Source of the DNA: Nitrosospira multiformis
Lineage (GTDB): Bacteria > Pseudomonadota > Gammaproteobacteria > Burkholderiales > Nitrosomonadaceae
Direction: 5' to 3'
Assembly (NCBI RefSeq): GCF_900110185.1
Contig: NZ_FOCT01000003.1
Coordinates: 248,001 to 312,000, forward strand
DNA length: 64,000 bases
A program made the translations under genes and the position numbers. Shown one piece after another: positions 17,581 to 26,761 of this stretch (its first letter is position 1; every line of letters begins with the position of its first letter). Under the pieces are notes generated by a model, which had not been told where the DNA came from, ran no database searches, and worked only from the letters and a program-made list of their open reading frames with translations.

Positions 17581-17940
17581 TCAGGGGAGGTCAACACCTT
17601 TCTCTCCTCCTTTGGGTCCCCAGAATACCACCCAGGTTCCGAAATCGCTCGAGAAATTCTCGAACCGGTGCTCAACTTTGGCGGGTACAAAAAGACAGTC
17701 ACCCTCTTTGAATGGATAACGCTCCCCTTCAATCATCAGATCACCCGTTCCTCGATGGACGAAATAGACTTCATCCTGCTCGTGCGGCGTTTGCGGATCA
17801 TGCCCGATGGGAGCGTAATACTCGACGGACATGGTCCCATGCGCCAGCGCAACGGCAAAACGTTCTCCCATTGGCCATTCCACGGTTACCGGACCGGGAA
17901 TGCGGGACAATACTTCTTCAACGGTGGCTTTGATTTTCAA
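17581..17940 (-). CDS. Cupin-domain protein
   Basis: A 119-residue single-domain cupin. HEQDEVYFVHRGTGDLMIEGE gives the first metal-binding cupin motif (His, Glu) and GDCLFVPAKVEHRFENF the second (His). Such proteins bind a metal in a small beta-barrel and may be enzymes or sugar/ligand binders; the substrate is unknown. It ends 69 bases upstream of the amylase-like gene on the same strand and may share a transcript with it. Confidence 0.85.
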   Translation of the reverse strand: MKIKATVEEVLSRIPGPVTVEWPMGERFAVALAHGTMSVEYYAPIGHDPQTPHEQDEVYFVHRGTGDLMIEGERYPFKEGDCLFVPAKVEHRFENFSSDFGTWVVFWGPKGGEKGVDLP

Positions 17941-18029
17941 TGAAGACTCCTATCGGAAAAGATCGTATGGGTAAGGTTCATCCCTTGGCGCTGCGAAAGG
18001 CAGAACGCAGGCGAGGAATGTTGTAAACG

Positions 18030-18341
18030 CTATTTGTCAGGAAGAGATTCCTCCGGAGTTTCGTCCGATATTTCCTGAAATCTGCCTGACAAAGCAGCCA
18101 GAAACTCGCTACGGGAGGTCAGAAACCGGTAAAGCGGATATGCAAGAATACCAAAGACTGCACCCAGAAGCAGGCCGGCGAACGGAGCTAAAAAGAGAGC
18201 GAGCAGCGCTCTACCGATCCCACTGCTTTCGAAAGTGAAAAGTGCGTTGAAAGGAGAAAAGAGCGTATTGGCGCAACAGAACGACAACGAGTTGAATTTT
18301 ATAAAGGAGATGAAGTCGAGCTGGACTAAGTATCTGTTCAT
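18030..18341 (-). CDS. Small membrane protein of unknown function
   Basis: A 103-residue product starting at 18341, where its ATG overlaps the stop codon of the tiny gene upstream (ATGA). The central segment (ALLALFLAPFAGLLLGAVFGILAYPLY) is a clear membrane helix, or a hairpin of two, followed by an acidic tail ending ETPEESLPDK. The first 40 residues are Phe- and Ser-rich and look unusual. I do not recognise the family, and the open frame extends further upstream without a convincing start. Confidence 0.45.
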   Translation of the reverse strand: MNRYLVQLDFISFIKFNSLSFCCANTLFSPFNALFTFESSGIGRALLALFLAPFAGLLLGAVFGILAYPLYRFLTSRSEFLAALSGRFQEISDETPEESLPDK

Positions 18342-18475
18342 TTGATTGTCCCAGCAGCAATATGGGTTATCGGTTGGGAAAAGGCAATACATCGGAACAT
18401 CTCCCGATGCTCCTGCGGTGATTCTATCTTGCCATGTGTTCTTCCCGTCAATGTTTGAGTGATCTGGTCCAGCAT
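18338..18475 (-). CDS. Tiny protein, translationally coupled to the membrane protein
   Basis: A 45-residue open frame starting MLDQITQTLTG. An exact AGGAGG lies five bases before its ATG, and its TGA overlaps the next gene's ATG. Ribosome-site strength and the four-base overlap are the support; the sequence itself is not recognised. It may be a leader peptide that sets expression of the downstream membrane protein. Confidence 0.4.
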   Translation of the reverse strand: MLDQITQTLTGRTHGKIESPQEHREMFRCIAFSQPITHIAAGTIK

Positions 18476-18735
18476 ATTTGCCTCCTGAAAGCCACTTACA
18501 ATTTCCCCCGCTTTTTCCCCCACTTGGCAGGAAACATGCCGGGTGAAGATACCGACGGCAGTTCACCAACGGGCATAAGAAGTTGACCCTCGGCCGTCCG
18601 ATGCTAGACTAAAGAGAATAAATGTCTTTGCTGTGGTACTGTAGCCAAATCGCCAAAGCTATTGACCGCGTCTGAGCCGGAGAACTACACGGATTGCTCA
18701 GCCGATTCCTCGAACGTTTCTACAGAGAGACCGCC

Positions 18736-21108
18736 ATGGGAGAGCTTATCGTAGCCAAGCCGGAATTGCCTCAGGACGTAATTGCCCTCATACCCATGCG
18801 CAATGTAGTGCTATTTCCGCATGTTCTGACTGCAATTACTGTAGGTCGCGCCAGATCCATTGCCGCGCTGGAGCATGCGCTCGATCCTAAACGACCGCTG
18901 GGCATCATCCTGCAGAAAGATCCTGCCGTGGATGAGCCGGGGCAGGATGCGCTGTTTAATGTAGGCACCGTGGTGAACGTTGTCCGGCATCTTGCCTCAT
19001 CTGACGGGTTACGGCATGCCGTCTGCCAGGGGTTGGGCCGTTTTTCCATCGAAGAAATGATCGAGGACTATCCATTTCTCGCCGCTCGTGTGCGGCTTAT
19101 TACGGAACCCGACGAGGTATCGACGGAAGCTGAGGCTCTTGCGATGCAGTTGCGGGAGCGTACAGTGGAGATACTCTCTCTGCTGCCGGGCGTACCGGCC
19201 GAACTGGCGCATGCGTTACAAGCTACCCGCGCACCCTCGCATCTGGCTGATATCGCCGCGAGTCTGCTCGATACCGAAGTTGCGGAGAAGCAGATGCTGC
19301 TAGAAACGGTCAGTACGGAGGAGCGGCTACGCAAGGTACTTCAGATTTTGTCGCGCCGCATCGAGGTGCTGAGACTATCCCAGGAGATTGGTGAGCGTAC
19401 GAAAGAGCACCTGGAAGACCGTGAGCGCAAGTTTCTATTGCGTGAGCAATTGAAGACAATCCAGAAAGAACTCGGTGAGACGGAGGGGGACGACGAGGAA
19501 ATAGAGAAGCTGGATGAAGCGATCGCCGAGGCCGGCATGCCGGAAGAGATCGAGGCCCAGGCCAGAAAGGAATTGCAGCGCTTAAAGCGCATGCCTGCAG
19601 CTTCCAGTGAATATTCAATGCTGCACACTTACCTTGAATGGATGACGGAACTGCCCTGGAAGCTCCCGGAGGAGGCGCCCATCGACCTCGATGCCGCACG
19701 GCAGATTCTAGAGGACGATCATTTTGGGCTCGAGCGCGTCAAGCAGCGTATTATTGAATTCCTGGCCGTTCAGAAGTTGAAGCCGCAGGGGCGTGCACCT
19801 ATCTTGTGCTTTGTCGGACCACCGGGAGTGGGCAAGACCTCCCTCGGCCAGAGCATCGCGCGGGCATTGCAACGCCCGTTCGTGCGCGTGTCGTTGGGAG
19901 GCGTGCATGACGAGGCGGAAATGCGAGGTCATCGTCGCACCTACATTGGCGCCATGCCGGGCAACATTGTGCAGAGCCTGCGCAAGGCTGGCGCACGAAA
20001 CTGCGTGATGATGCTCGATGAGGTGGATAAGATGTCAGCCAGCCTCCATGGCGACCCATCGGCAGCTCTGCTTGAGGTGTTGGATCCCGAGCAGAATTCC
20101 ACGTTCCGGGACAACTACTTGGGAGTGCCCTTCGATTTAAGTCGTGTTGTTTTCATCGCCACGGCGAATGTTATTGACAACGTGCCGCCTCCGGTGCGCG
20201 ACCGGATGGAGATTATTGACCTCCCCGGCTACACCCGGGAGGAGAAGCTTCAGATCGCACAGCGTTATCTCGTAAGCCGTCAACGTGAGGCCAATGGCCT
20301 GAACGAGGATCAGTGCGAGATAACGGTGGAAGCGCTCGATGGCATCATCGCCAATTACACCCGTGAGGCGGGAGTACGGCAACTCGAACGGGAGATCGGG
20401 CGGGTCATGCGGCATGCAGCCATGCGGGTTGCCTCGGATGCCCAGGTCAAGGTGCGCGTGGATGCCGCAGACCTGGATGCTATTCTCGGATCTGCCAAAT
20501 TCGAGCACGAGACCGGGCTGCTCACCAGTCTGCCGGGGGTTGCGACTGGCCTTGCCTGGACACCCGTAGGCGGTGACATTCTTTTTATCGAGGCAACGCG
20601 GGTGAGCGGGCGTGGACAGCTTATTTTGACCGGGCAGCTTGGCGGTGTGATGAAGGAAAGTGCCCAGGCGGCGCTTACGTTGTTGAAAGGCCGGGCAGAC
20701 AGTCTTCACATCCCCGCATCCTTGTTTGAAGGCATCGACGTGCACGTGCACGTGCCGGCAGGCGCTATCCCTAAAGATGGTCCCAGTGCGGGCGTGGCGA
20801 TGTTTATAGCGCTGGCTTCGCTTTTTACCAGCCGCCCAGTACATCGCGACGTGGCGATGACGGGAGAGATCAGTCTGCGAGGGATGGTGCTGCCGGTGGG
20901 GGGTATCAAGGAGAAGGTGCTTGCCGCCCAGCGCGCGGGCCTGCACAGGGTGCTGCTGCCTGCGCGCAACGAGAAAGACCTGCGCGAGGTGCCTGAAACA
21001 ACGCGTTCCACATTGGAGTTCGTTTTTCTGGAAACAGTGGATGATGCGATCCAGACATCGCTGGGTCAGCGGGCGCGACGTCAGGAGTCGGAGTTCAAGC
21101 TGGTCTGA
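18736..21108 (+). CDS. lon: ATP-dependent protease Lon
   Basis: A 790-residue Lon protease, a cytoplasmic hexamer that degrades misfolded and regulatory proteins. Domains in order: N-terminal substrate-binding LON domain (about 10-205), coiled-coil linker, AAA+ module with Walker A GPPGVGKTS (about 360) and Walker B MMLDEVDKM (about 425), and a C-terminal protease with the Ser in DGPSAGVAM (about 680) and the Lys in GIKEKVL (about 723), the Ser-Lys dyad. I chose the ATG at 18736; an in-frame TTG at 18694 would add 14 atypical residues. It stands alone, divergent from the small membrane genes. Confidence 0.96.
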   Translation: MGELIVAKPELPQDVIALIPMRNVVLFPHVLTAITVGRARSIAALEHALDPKRPLGIILQKDPAVDEPGQDALFNVGTVVNVVRHLASSDGLRHAVCQGLGRFSIEEMIEDYPFLAARVRLITEPDEVSTEAEALAMQLRERTVEILSLLPGVPAELAHALQATRAPSHLADIAASLLDTEVAEKQMLLETVSTEERLRKVLQILSRRIEVLRLSQEIGERTKEHLEDRERKFLLREQLKTIQKELGETEGDDEEIEKLDEAIAEAGMPEEIEAQARKELQRLKRMPAASSEYSMLHTYLEWMTELPWKLPEEAPIDLDAARQILEDDHFGLERVKQRIIEFLAVQKLKPQGRAPILCFVGPPGVGKTSLGQSIARALQRPFVRVSLGGVHDEAEMRGHRRTYIGAMPGNIVQSLRKAGARNCVMMLDEVDKMSASLHGDPSAALLEVLDPEQNSTFRDNYLGVPFDLSRVVFIATANVIDNVPPPVRDRMEIIDLPGYTREEKLQIAQRYLVSRQREANGLNEDQCEITVEALDGIIANYTREAGVRQLEREIGRVMRHAAMRVASDAQVKVRVDAADLDAILGSAKFEHETGLLTSLPGVATGLAWTPVGGDILFIEATRVSGRGQLILTGQLGGVMKESAQAALTLLKGRADSLHIPASLFEGIDVHVHVPAGAIPKDGPSAGVAMFIALASLFTSRPVHRDVAMTGEISLRGMVLPVGGIKEKVLAAQRAGLHRVLLPARNEKDLREVPETTRSTLEFVFLETVDDAIQTSLGQRARRQESEFKLV

Positions 21109-21163
21109 GCGTATGATTCCCTTTCCAACAAGGGTATAGGGTCCTGACCCATCCGTGGCTTCT

Positions 21164-21913
21164 TCAATCTCTTTTCTCCGCTTCCAGCCCCACATCGAAT
21201 GCAGTCGCATAGCCCATTTCTGCTTCGGTAAGCTTGAGCATCAACTGCCTTCCACCCTTGAGATAGATGCTGTCATCTTCATTCCGGGTCCTCTGCTGGT
21301 ATGAACCCTTTCTCGCATACCCGGCATAGGGGGGTTGTGCGTGCACCTTATCGGTAATCGCATCATCGAAGTAGAGTTGCGATGTAAATTCGCGGCCGCG
21401 CGCATAACCGGGATCGGTACGTATCTTGAAATGAATATGAACAGTTCTGCCAGGGTACCACCCTGGATAAATGCTGATAAAACGCACGCTGCCGTTCCTG
21501 TCCGTTACCTGATAGCCGCGCAGGAACTTCTTTCCTACTGTATTGAAATTCCTGTCCTCGACATCAGAATAGATTCCCTGCGCATCGCAATGCCAGATGT
21601 CGACTATGGCCTTGGCAAGCGGCAGGCACCTGTCCGTACCCTCGTTGCCCACTGTGAAAACGCGCATTTCGAGTGCAAGCGGAAGGCCGTCCTTTACCGA
21701 GCCATCGGAAGGATCGGATCGAATGTCTGAACGGTGCAGGCGCTCATCGACGAAATAAGGACCTTCCGTTTGCTGGGGTGTTACCACGCACGAAATCATT
21801 TTACGGGCGACCTCCTCACTTCCGGCATGGATGGATGAATATCGTCCTGCCATGCCGATTCCGGTTATCCCAAGCAATCCTAGCAGTTTTCGTCGATTCA
21901 TGCCGCTCCCCAT
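21164..21913 (-). CDS. Intradiol ring-cleavage dioxygenase-like protein, exported
   Basis: A 249-residue protein of the intradiol (protocatechuate/catechol) dioxygenase superfamily. TEGPYFVDERLHRSDIR opens the domain, and YPGWYPGRTVHIHFK supplies the Tyr and His residues that bind non-haem Fe(III). An RR-containing N-terminus (MNRRKLLGLLGITGIG) suggests export, perhaps by Tat. Exported members of this family occur in many bacteria without aromatic degradation clusters, and no such pathway genes are near, so the substrate is unknown. The start could be 21913 or 21901; both have acceptable ribosome sites. Confidence 0.85.
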   Translation of the reverse strand: MGSGMNRRKLLGLLGITGIGMAGRYSSIHAGSEEVARKMISCVVTPQQTEGPYFVDERLHRSDIRSDPSDGSVKDGLPLALEMRVFTVGNEGTDRCLPLAKAIVDIWHCDAQGIYSDVEDRNFNTVGKKFLRGYQVTDRNGSVRFISIYPGWYPGRTVHIHFKIRTDPGYARGREFTSQLYFDDAITDKVHAQPPYAGYARKGSYQQRTRNEDDSIYLKGGRQLMLKLTEAEMGYATAFDVGLEAEKRD

Positions 21914-22042
21914 TTTGTATTCCTCGATGGCGATGGCGACTGATATGCGATTGGGCCGCCCTAAGCTTGGAGGGCTTGCCCGCTTTTGAAGTTCCTACTG
22001 GAAGACCGGAGCCTGCGATATATCTAATAATAATGCAATATA

Positions 22043-22651
22043 TTATTCGGGCGCGACATTCCCCTGGCTGGACGAGAGTTTGTTCAGCAGGTTGTTCTTC
22101 ACTGACGGCCATTCATGCTGGAGGATTGAATAAACGACGGTATCGCGAATGGAACCATCGCGCATGATCTGGTGGTTGCGCAATATCCCATCTTGTTTCG
22201 CACCCAGGCGTTCAATGGCGCTCCTCGAAACCTGGTTGAAAAAATGTGTTCTGAACTCTACCGCTATCGCTTTCTTTTTCTCAAAGACATGCTGGAGCAA
22301 TAACAGCTTGCTTTCCGTGTTCACCCCTGTTTTACAGACTGATTTCGCATACCAGGTGTAGCCGAGCATTGGACGCCTGTTCGCTTCATCCACGTTATAG
22401 AAACGGGTCGTGCCCACTATTCCATCTGTCGCATTCAGTCTTACTGCAAATGCGATGTTTCCTTTTTCAGCATTTTCGATGGCAGTGATCACATAGTTTT
22501 CCATCTGCTCGGGCGAGGGCACGTTTGCAAACCAGAGCTTCCAGAACTCTCCATCCCTGACCGCACATCGCAAAGGCTCGACGTGATCAGGTATAAGCGG
22601 TTCCAGGGTGACAATCTCACCCTTCAATACGATACGTTCGAGCCAACTCAT
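22043..22651 (-). CDS. GNAT acetyltransferase, RimJ/RimL-like
   Basis: A 202-residue N-acetyltransferase. The pattern LEPLIPDHVEPLRCAV, then AFAVRLNATDGIVGTTRFYNVDEANRR and the HFFNQVSRSAIERLGAKQDGILRNH tail, is that of the RimJ/RimL branch, which acetylates protein N-termini or small amines using acetyl-CoA. The specific acceptor is unknown. It lies between ppa and the dioxygenase gene on the same strand. Confidence 0.85.
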   Translation of the reverse strand: MSWLERIVLKGEIVTLEPLIPDHVEPLRCAVRDGEFWKLWFANVPSPEQMENYVITAIENAEKGNIAFAVRLNATDGIVGTTRFYNVDEANRRPMLGYTWYAKSVCKTGVNTESKLLLLQHVFEKKKAIAVEFRTHFFNQVSRSAIERLGAKQDGILRNHQIMRDGSIRDTVVYSILQHEWPSVKNNLLNKLSSSQGNVAPE

Positions 22652-22713
22652 TTTTTCATGCAGCCCGCTGTTTGCCGGTGCGCGGCCAAGCTTTGAAACA
22701 TTGACATTGGCCT

Positions 22714-23262
22714 TTAAAACATTGGCTTTTTCGCAGCCGCGTTATAGCGGTTCACTCCGCTCGTAATTTCCACTGCGGCTTCCGTTACCCCTGCCCATCC
22801 GGTTATCTTCACCCATTTGCCGGGTTCCAGGTCCTTGTAGTGTTCGAAAAAATGGGCAATCTGTGAGCGTGTCAGTTCAGACAAGTCGGCGTGAGATTTC
22901 ACCGCACGATAGAGGGCGCACAGCTTGTCGATTGGCACCGCCAGAACCTTCGCATCTCCGCCCGCCTCATCGGTCATTTGAAGCATACCCAGGGGCCGAC
23001 ACCGTACCACCACTCCCGAGATGAGTGGAACCGGTGAAATCACCAGAACATCCACCGGATCCCCATCTTCCGAGAGGGTGTGCGGGATATAACCGTAATT
23101 ACAGGGATAGTGCATGCATGTCGACATGAAGCGATCAACGAACATTGCACCTGTTTCCTTATCCACCTCGTATTTGATGGGGTCGGCGTTCATGGGTATT
23201 TCTATGATGACATTGAAATCGTTCGGCACGTCGCGGCCGGAGCTGACTCTGTCAAGATTCAT
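22714..23262 (-). CDS. ppa: Inorganic pyrophosphatase (family I)
   Basis: A 182-residue soluble pyrophosphatase that hydrolyses PPi to phosphate and pulls biosynthetic reactions forward. Active-site features include [15 protein letters not shown], the [11 protein letters not shown] strand, and the metal-binding DGDPVDVLV box. The length is normal for the family. It is transcribed divergently from the hydrolase gene at 23342. Confidence 0.96.
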   Translation of the reverse strand: MNLDRVSSGRDVPNDFNVIIEIPMNADPIKYEVDKETGAMFVDRFMSTCMHYPCNYGYIPHTLSEDGDPVDVLVISPVPLISGVVVRCRPLGMLQMTDEAGGDAKVLAVPIDKLCALYRAVKSHADLSELTRSQIAHFFEHYKDLEPGKWVKITGWAGVTEAAVEITSGVNRYNAAAKKPMF

Positions 23263-23341
23263 TCTTGTTCCTGTTACTGTTGACTGAAAAATCGCTATTA
23301 TAGCTGTCGGCTTCGGTGATTAACTGCGGATTAAATGATCC

Positions 23342-24169
23342 ATGCGCATGCTGCTCAGCTTGGCCATCATGGCTGCACTCATCTATGTCGTTTTCGCGGC
23401 GGTGATATTCTTCGCCCAGCCCAGCCTTGTTTACTATCCTGAAATCGGACGTGGCATCACCGGGACTCCAGCTGACTCAGGCCTCGCGTATGAGTCTGTC
23501 GAACTGGAGACTGCGGATGGCGAAAGGCTGCATGGGTGGTTTGTCCCGGCATCTCATGCGAAAGCGACTATCCTGTTTTTTCACGGGAATGCCGGGAACA
23601 TTTCCCAACGGATCGACTATTTGTCGATGTTTCACCGCCTTGGATATAACACCTTCATTTTCGATTATCGCGGCTACGGCGAAAGTAGCGGCAAACCGAC
23701 AGAGCAGGGGACGTACCGGGATGCTGTTGCTGCATGGCGGTACATAACCGAAAAAAAGGCAATCCCGCCTGCCGATGTTGTGTTGTTCGGGGAATCTTTA
23801 GGCGGTGCAATCGCTTCCTGGCTGGCGGCCCGCGAAATTCCCGGCGTCCTGGTTCTGGCTTCCGTGTTTACCTCGGTGCCTGACATGGGAGCGCAACTGT
23901 ATCCCTATCTTCCCATCCGGCGGCTTTCCCGTTTCAAATACAACACTCTCGAGCATTTGAAGGATGTCAGTTGTCCCGTATTCGTCGCGCACAGTCCTCA
24001 GGATGAAATTGTGCCGTTCAAGCAAGGGCAGGCCCTGTACGAGGCAGCACGCAATCCGAAGCGATTCATCGAGCTGCAGGGCGGTCACAATGAGGGCTTC
24101 ATTTACACGAGGGAAGACTGGGCCAAGGCTTTGGGTAAATTCATAGATGCGAGCCTGGGAAGACATTGA
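23342..24169 (+). CDS. Alpha/beta hydrolase, membrane-anchored (YsgB/BEM46-like)
   Basis: A 275-residue hydrolase with an N-terminal membrane anchor (LLSLAIMAALIYVVFAAVIFFAQP). The fold signatures are FFHGNAGNISQR (oxyanion loop), FDYRGYGESSGKP and the nucleophile elbow FGESLGGAIA, with later Asp (SPQDEIVPF) and His (GGHNEGF) completing the triad. Members are carboxylesterase- or thioesterase-like with unclear substrates. Its stop lies just two bases before the start of the phosphodiesterase gene, so the pair are probably co-transcribed. Confidence 0.88.
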   Translation: MRMLLSLAIMAALIYVVFAAVIFFAQPSLVYYPEIGRGITGTPADSGLAYESVELETADGERLHGWFVPASHAKATILFFHGNAGNISQRIDYLSMFHRLGYNTFIFDYRGYGESSGKPTEQGTYRDAVAAWRYITEKKAIPPADVVLFGESLGGAIASWLAAREIPGVLVLASVFTSVPDMGAQLYPYLPIRRLSRFKYNTLEHLKDVSCPVFVAHSPQDEIVPFKQGQALYEAARNPKRFIELQGGHNEGFIYTREDWAKALGKFIDASLGRH

Positions 24170-24171
24170 AT

Positions 24172-24834
24172 ATGCTGATACTGGCGCATCGTGGTTATCA
24201 CGCGACAGCTCCGGAAAATACGCTCGAGGCTTTTGAAGCAGCGATAATGGCAGGGGTAAATGGTATCGAGACGGATGTGCGCATGAGCCGGGATGGTGTG
24301 CCGGTGCTGGTTCATGATCGGGTAATGGCAACCGGACAGGCAGTGTCTGATCTTGTCCATCGCGAAATCGAAGGTGTGTTGGGGCACAAAATACCTACCC
24401 TGGATGAGGCGCTCGCGCATTTTCCCGACATACTCTGGAATGTCGAACTCAAAACCCCACATCAATTGTCAACGGTATTCGGTGTTCTGGAAAAGTATCA
24501 AGCCGGCCATCGTATTATCGTCAGCTCCTTCCGGCATGATCTGATTGCAACCTGCGCGTCATCATTAAAGCTCGATTGCGGCCTGTTGGTCGCGCACCGG
24601 CCACAAACTCTGGATTCCCTGTTGGCTGATTTCGATTGTGATGGCAACGCCAGGATCAACCATCTGGTTTGGGATTACAACGTGCTGGATGGTGTTTTGT
24701 TGAAACAGGCGGCATTGAAAGGGTTCCGCAATTTTGTTTACGGTCCGATAACGCGAAAGGAGCATGATGAATGCCGGCAACTGGAAGTAGATGGCATTAT
24801 TACCGATTATCCACGAATTATGCAAGGTGTATAA
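24172..24834 (+). CDS. Glycerophosphodiester phosphodiesterase family protein
   Basis: A 220-residue TIM-barrel enzyme of the GDPD family, which cleaves glycerophosphodiesters from phospholipid turnover to glycerol-3-phosphate and an alcohol. ILAHRGYHATAPENTLEAF carries the catalytic His and the substrate Arg/Glu, and GIETDVRMSRDGVPVLVHD supplies the metal-binding Glu/Asp and second His. No signal peptide, so cytoplasmic. The ATG at 24172 is used instead of an overlapping TTG. It follows the alpha/beta hydrolase immediately. Confidence 0.9.
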   Translation: MLILAHRGYHATAPENTLEAFEAAIMAGVNGIETDVRMSRDGVPVLVHDRVMATGQAVSDLVHREIEGVLGHKIPTLDEALAHFPDILWNVELKTPHQLSTVFGVLEKYQAGHRIIVSSFRHDLIATCASSLKLDCGLLVAHRPQTLDSLLADFDCDGNARINHLVWDYNVLDGVLLKQAALKGFRNFVYGPITRKEHDECRQLEVDGIITDYPRIMQGV

Positions 24835-24883
24835 GTAGTCGCACCAACGCCCAGTTCTTCTCTTGTCACACGAAAATCGAGTG

Positions 24884-25615
24884 ATGCGCCGACGTTTTCT
24901 GCAAACCCTCACGGTCGGAGCCGCAGCGATGGCATTGAGTAGAACGATTTCAGCGAAGAACAAAGTATTCACTGTTTTCACATTTGGGGATTCGATTCTC
25001 GACTGCGGACGTTACAACGAATATGGTGTCCATCCGGGGCAGTTGATCCTCTGCAACAATGATTTCCTGTTTCCAGAGTTCAAGGGCCGCGATCTTATGT
25101 CTCAGTCATCCTCGATGACTGCACTGTTGGATCACCGTGCGCGTGATGGCAGCGTGGTTGACAATCTCTCCTGGCAGGCACGAGGTATCAAGGCAACTGG
25201 TGCTGCTGTCGCCCTGGTTACAGTAGGTGGCAACGATCTTCTCACTGGTCTTGCTGCGGACCGAGGGGAGGGCAGCGCGTGCTTCCAACAGCAATTGGAT
25301 GCTTTTCTGCAAGCGCTTCCGGTACGGCCAGTTCTACTGAGCACAATTTACGATCCGACTTTCGGCGATGACTCCCGCAATTTTCTCGCCACTGATGCGC
25401 GCATTGCCCGGCCCAACTTCAATCGCATCAATGCCATTATTCGGCAGCTTGCTCCACGTTATGGAGAGCTCGTCGATGTGCACCGCCATTTCCTCGCGGG
25501 TGACCCGTCCTGGTTTACAGGGACTATCGAGCCAAGCTTGCGCGGAGCATCAGAGGTGCGTGCTGTGTTTTTGCCTGCAGTGCTAAGAGCATTCCATGTC
25601 GCGCAAAATGCTTAG
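24884..25615 (+). CDS. SGNH/GDSL-type hydrolase, exported
   Basis: A 243-residue SGNH hydrolase. TFGDSILDCGRYN is block I with the catalytic Ser, VTVGGNDLL is block III, and the C-terminal block with the His (DVHRHFL) is present. The N-terminus MRRRFLQTLTVGAAAMALS looks like a Tat or Sec signal, so it acts outside the cytoplasm. Esterase or lipase activity is likely, substrate unknown. It follows the GDPD gene by about 50 bases on the same strand. Confidence 0.8.
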   Translation: MRRRFLQTLTVGAAAMALSRTISAKNKVFTVFTFGDSILDCGRYNEYGVHPGQLILCNNDFLFPEFKGRDLMSQSSSMTALLDHRARDGSVVDNLSWQARGIKATGAAVALVTVGGNDLLTGLAADRGEGSACFQQQLDAFLQALPVRPVLLSTIYDPTFGDDSRNFLATDARIARPNFNRINAIIRQLAPRYGELVDVHRHFLAGDPSWFTGTIEPSLRGASEVRAVFLPAVLRAFHVAQNA

Positions 25616-25741
25616 GCTGGAAGGGGATATCAAAAACGATACAACGTGGCATGAAAAAGCAAAAAGAAAATGATAGGCCTAAAATAGACAAGACAAGTAA
25701 CGATTCCTGCAGCAGAACGTGTATCCATCAGGAGGAAACAG

Positions 25742-26188
25742 ATGGGCGAGAAGACAAAACCGCACATGGTCGGCATCAATCATGTCGCGCTGGAGGTCGG
25801 TGATATCGAAGAAGCGCTGGCTTTTTATGGCCGCATCTTCACCTTTAAATTACGAGGGCGAGGTCAGGGCACTGCCTTTATCGATATGGGAGACCAGTTC
25901 ATTGCATTGATGGAAGGGCGATCGCAAAGCCCGGACGATGAGAGGCATTTCGGCCTTGTGGTCGATGACCGCTCACATGTACGCGAACTCGCTGAAGCGG
26001 CGGGAGCGACATTGCTCCAAGGAGGCTTCCTCGACTTCCTCGATCCTTGGGGTAATCGCGTTCAGGTAGTCGAGTATCGCGATATACAGTTTACGAAAAT
26101 CCCCGGAGTGTTGAAGTACATGGAACTGGATCTGGAGAAGAGCCAGAATGCAAAGGCGGAGCTGCAAAAAAAGGGAATTGAGACGTAA
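25742..26188 (+). CDS. VOC family (glyoxalase/bleomycin-resistance-like) protein
   Basis: A 148-residue vicinal-oxygen-chelate protein. INHVALEVGDIEEALAFYGRIF is the first half-module with the metal His, and GFLDFLDPWGNRVQVVEYRDIQF the second with the metal Glu. A consensus AGGAGG lies six bases before the ATG. The family includes dioxygenases, isomerases and antibiotic-binding proteins; nothing here decides which. Confidence 0.88.
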   Translation: MGEKTKPHMVGINHVALEVGDIEEALAFYGRIFTFKLRGRGQGTAFIDMGDQFIALMEGRSQSPDDERHFGLVVDDRSHVRELAEAAGATLLQGGFLDFLDPWGNRVQVVEYRDIQFTKIPGVLKYMELDLEKSQNAKAELQKKGIET

Positions 26189-26286
26189 GCTTGGATAGCA
26201 TAGGAGTTCATAGGCGGATGTGCAGATTCAGTTTATTCCACAGTTCCTCATGAAGATCCTCGAAAAGGGCCGGGAAAAAGCGCGAG

Positions 26287-26514
26287 CTAGAGGATGAAGA
26301 CGATAAGCTGCCAGCGGGGCGGTCCGAGTTCAAAACCGTGGATATGTTCTTCGTATTTCGGCAGTAACTGTCCTTTCTTTACAACAATTTCCTGGCCGCA
26401 GCCTATGCACCGATAGATACCACTTACCGATGCGCTGGTACCAGGTGCACGCTTAACGTTAAAATCAAAATGGTCGCAGTGGATAAGATAGCTGCTGTCC
26501 TGGTAAACGGCCAT
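26287..26514 (-). CDS. Small hypothetical protein with Cys pair (YRCIGCGQEI)
   Basis: A 75-residue protein. The start at 26514 (MAVYQDSSY) is chosen over a TTG further upstream. A CxxC within GIYRCIGCGQEIVVKKGQLLP suggests a half zinc-ribbon with a recognisable G-x-Y-R-C-x-x-C-G pattern seen in several uncharacterised small proteins, from memory. No signal peptide or membrane segment. Function unknown. Confidence 0.55.
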   Translation of the reverse strand: MAVYQDSSYLIHCDHFDFNVKRAPGTSASVSGIYRCIGCGQEIVVKKGQLLPKYEEHIHGFELGPPRWQLIVFIL

Positions 26515-26761
26515 AGTGAAATCCGTTAAAGAGTAATAATATCCGGCACATAGTGGCTGAACTTTCAACTCTACATTAATTTTATTACTTGTCGCTCACT
26601 TAATTCTGTTCGCTTTAGCACAAATACGCTTAACACAGCATAAAGTATCAAAAGTTCGAGTTTCGTTGAGGCGGTCTCTGCCAATAAACAAAACCTGCCG
26701 AAGCGGGACGAACAGTTCAGGGGAGGGAATAGGGGAAGGCGCGGCTTGAAGGCATATTGCC

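Noticed and set aside
20137..21210. 357-residue minus-strand open frame
   Set aside because: Antisense shadow of lon.
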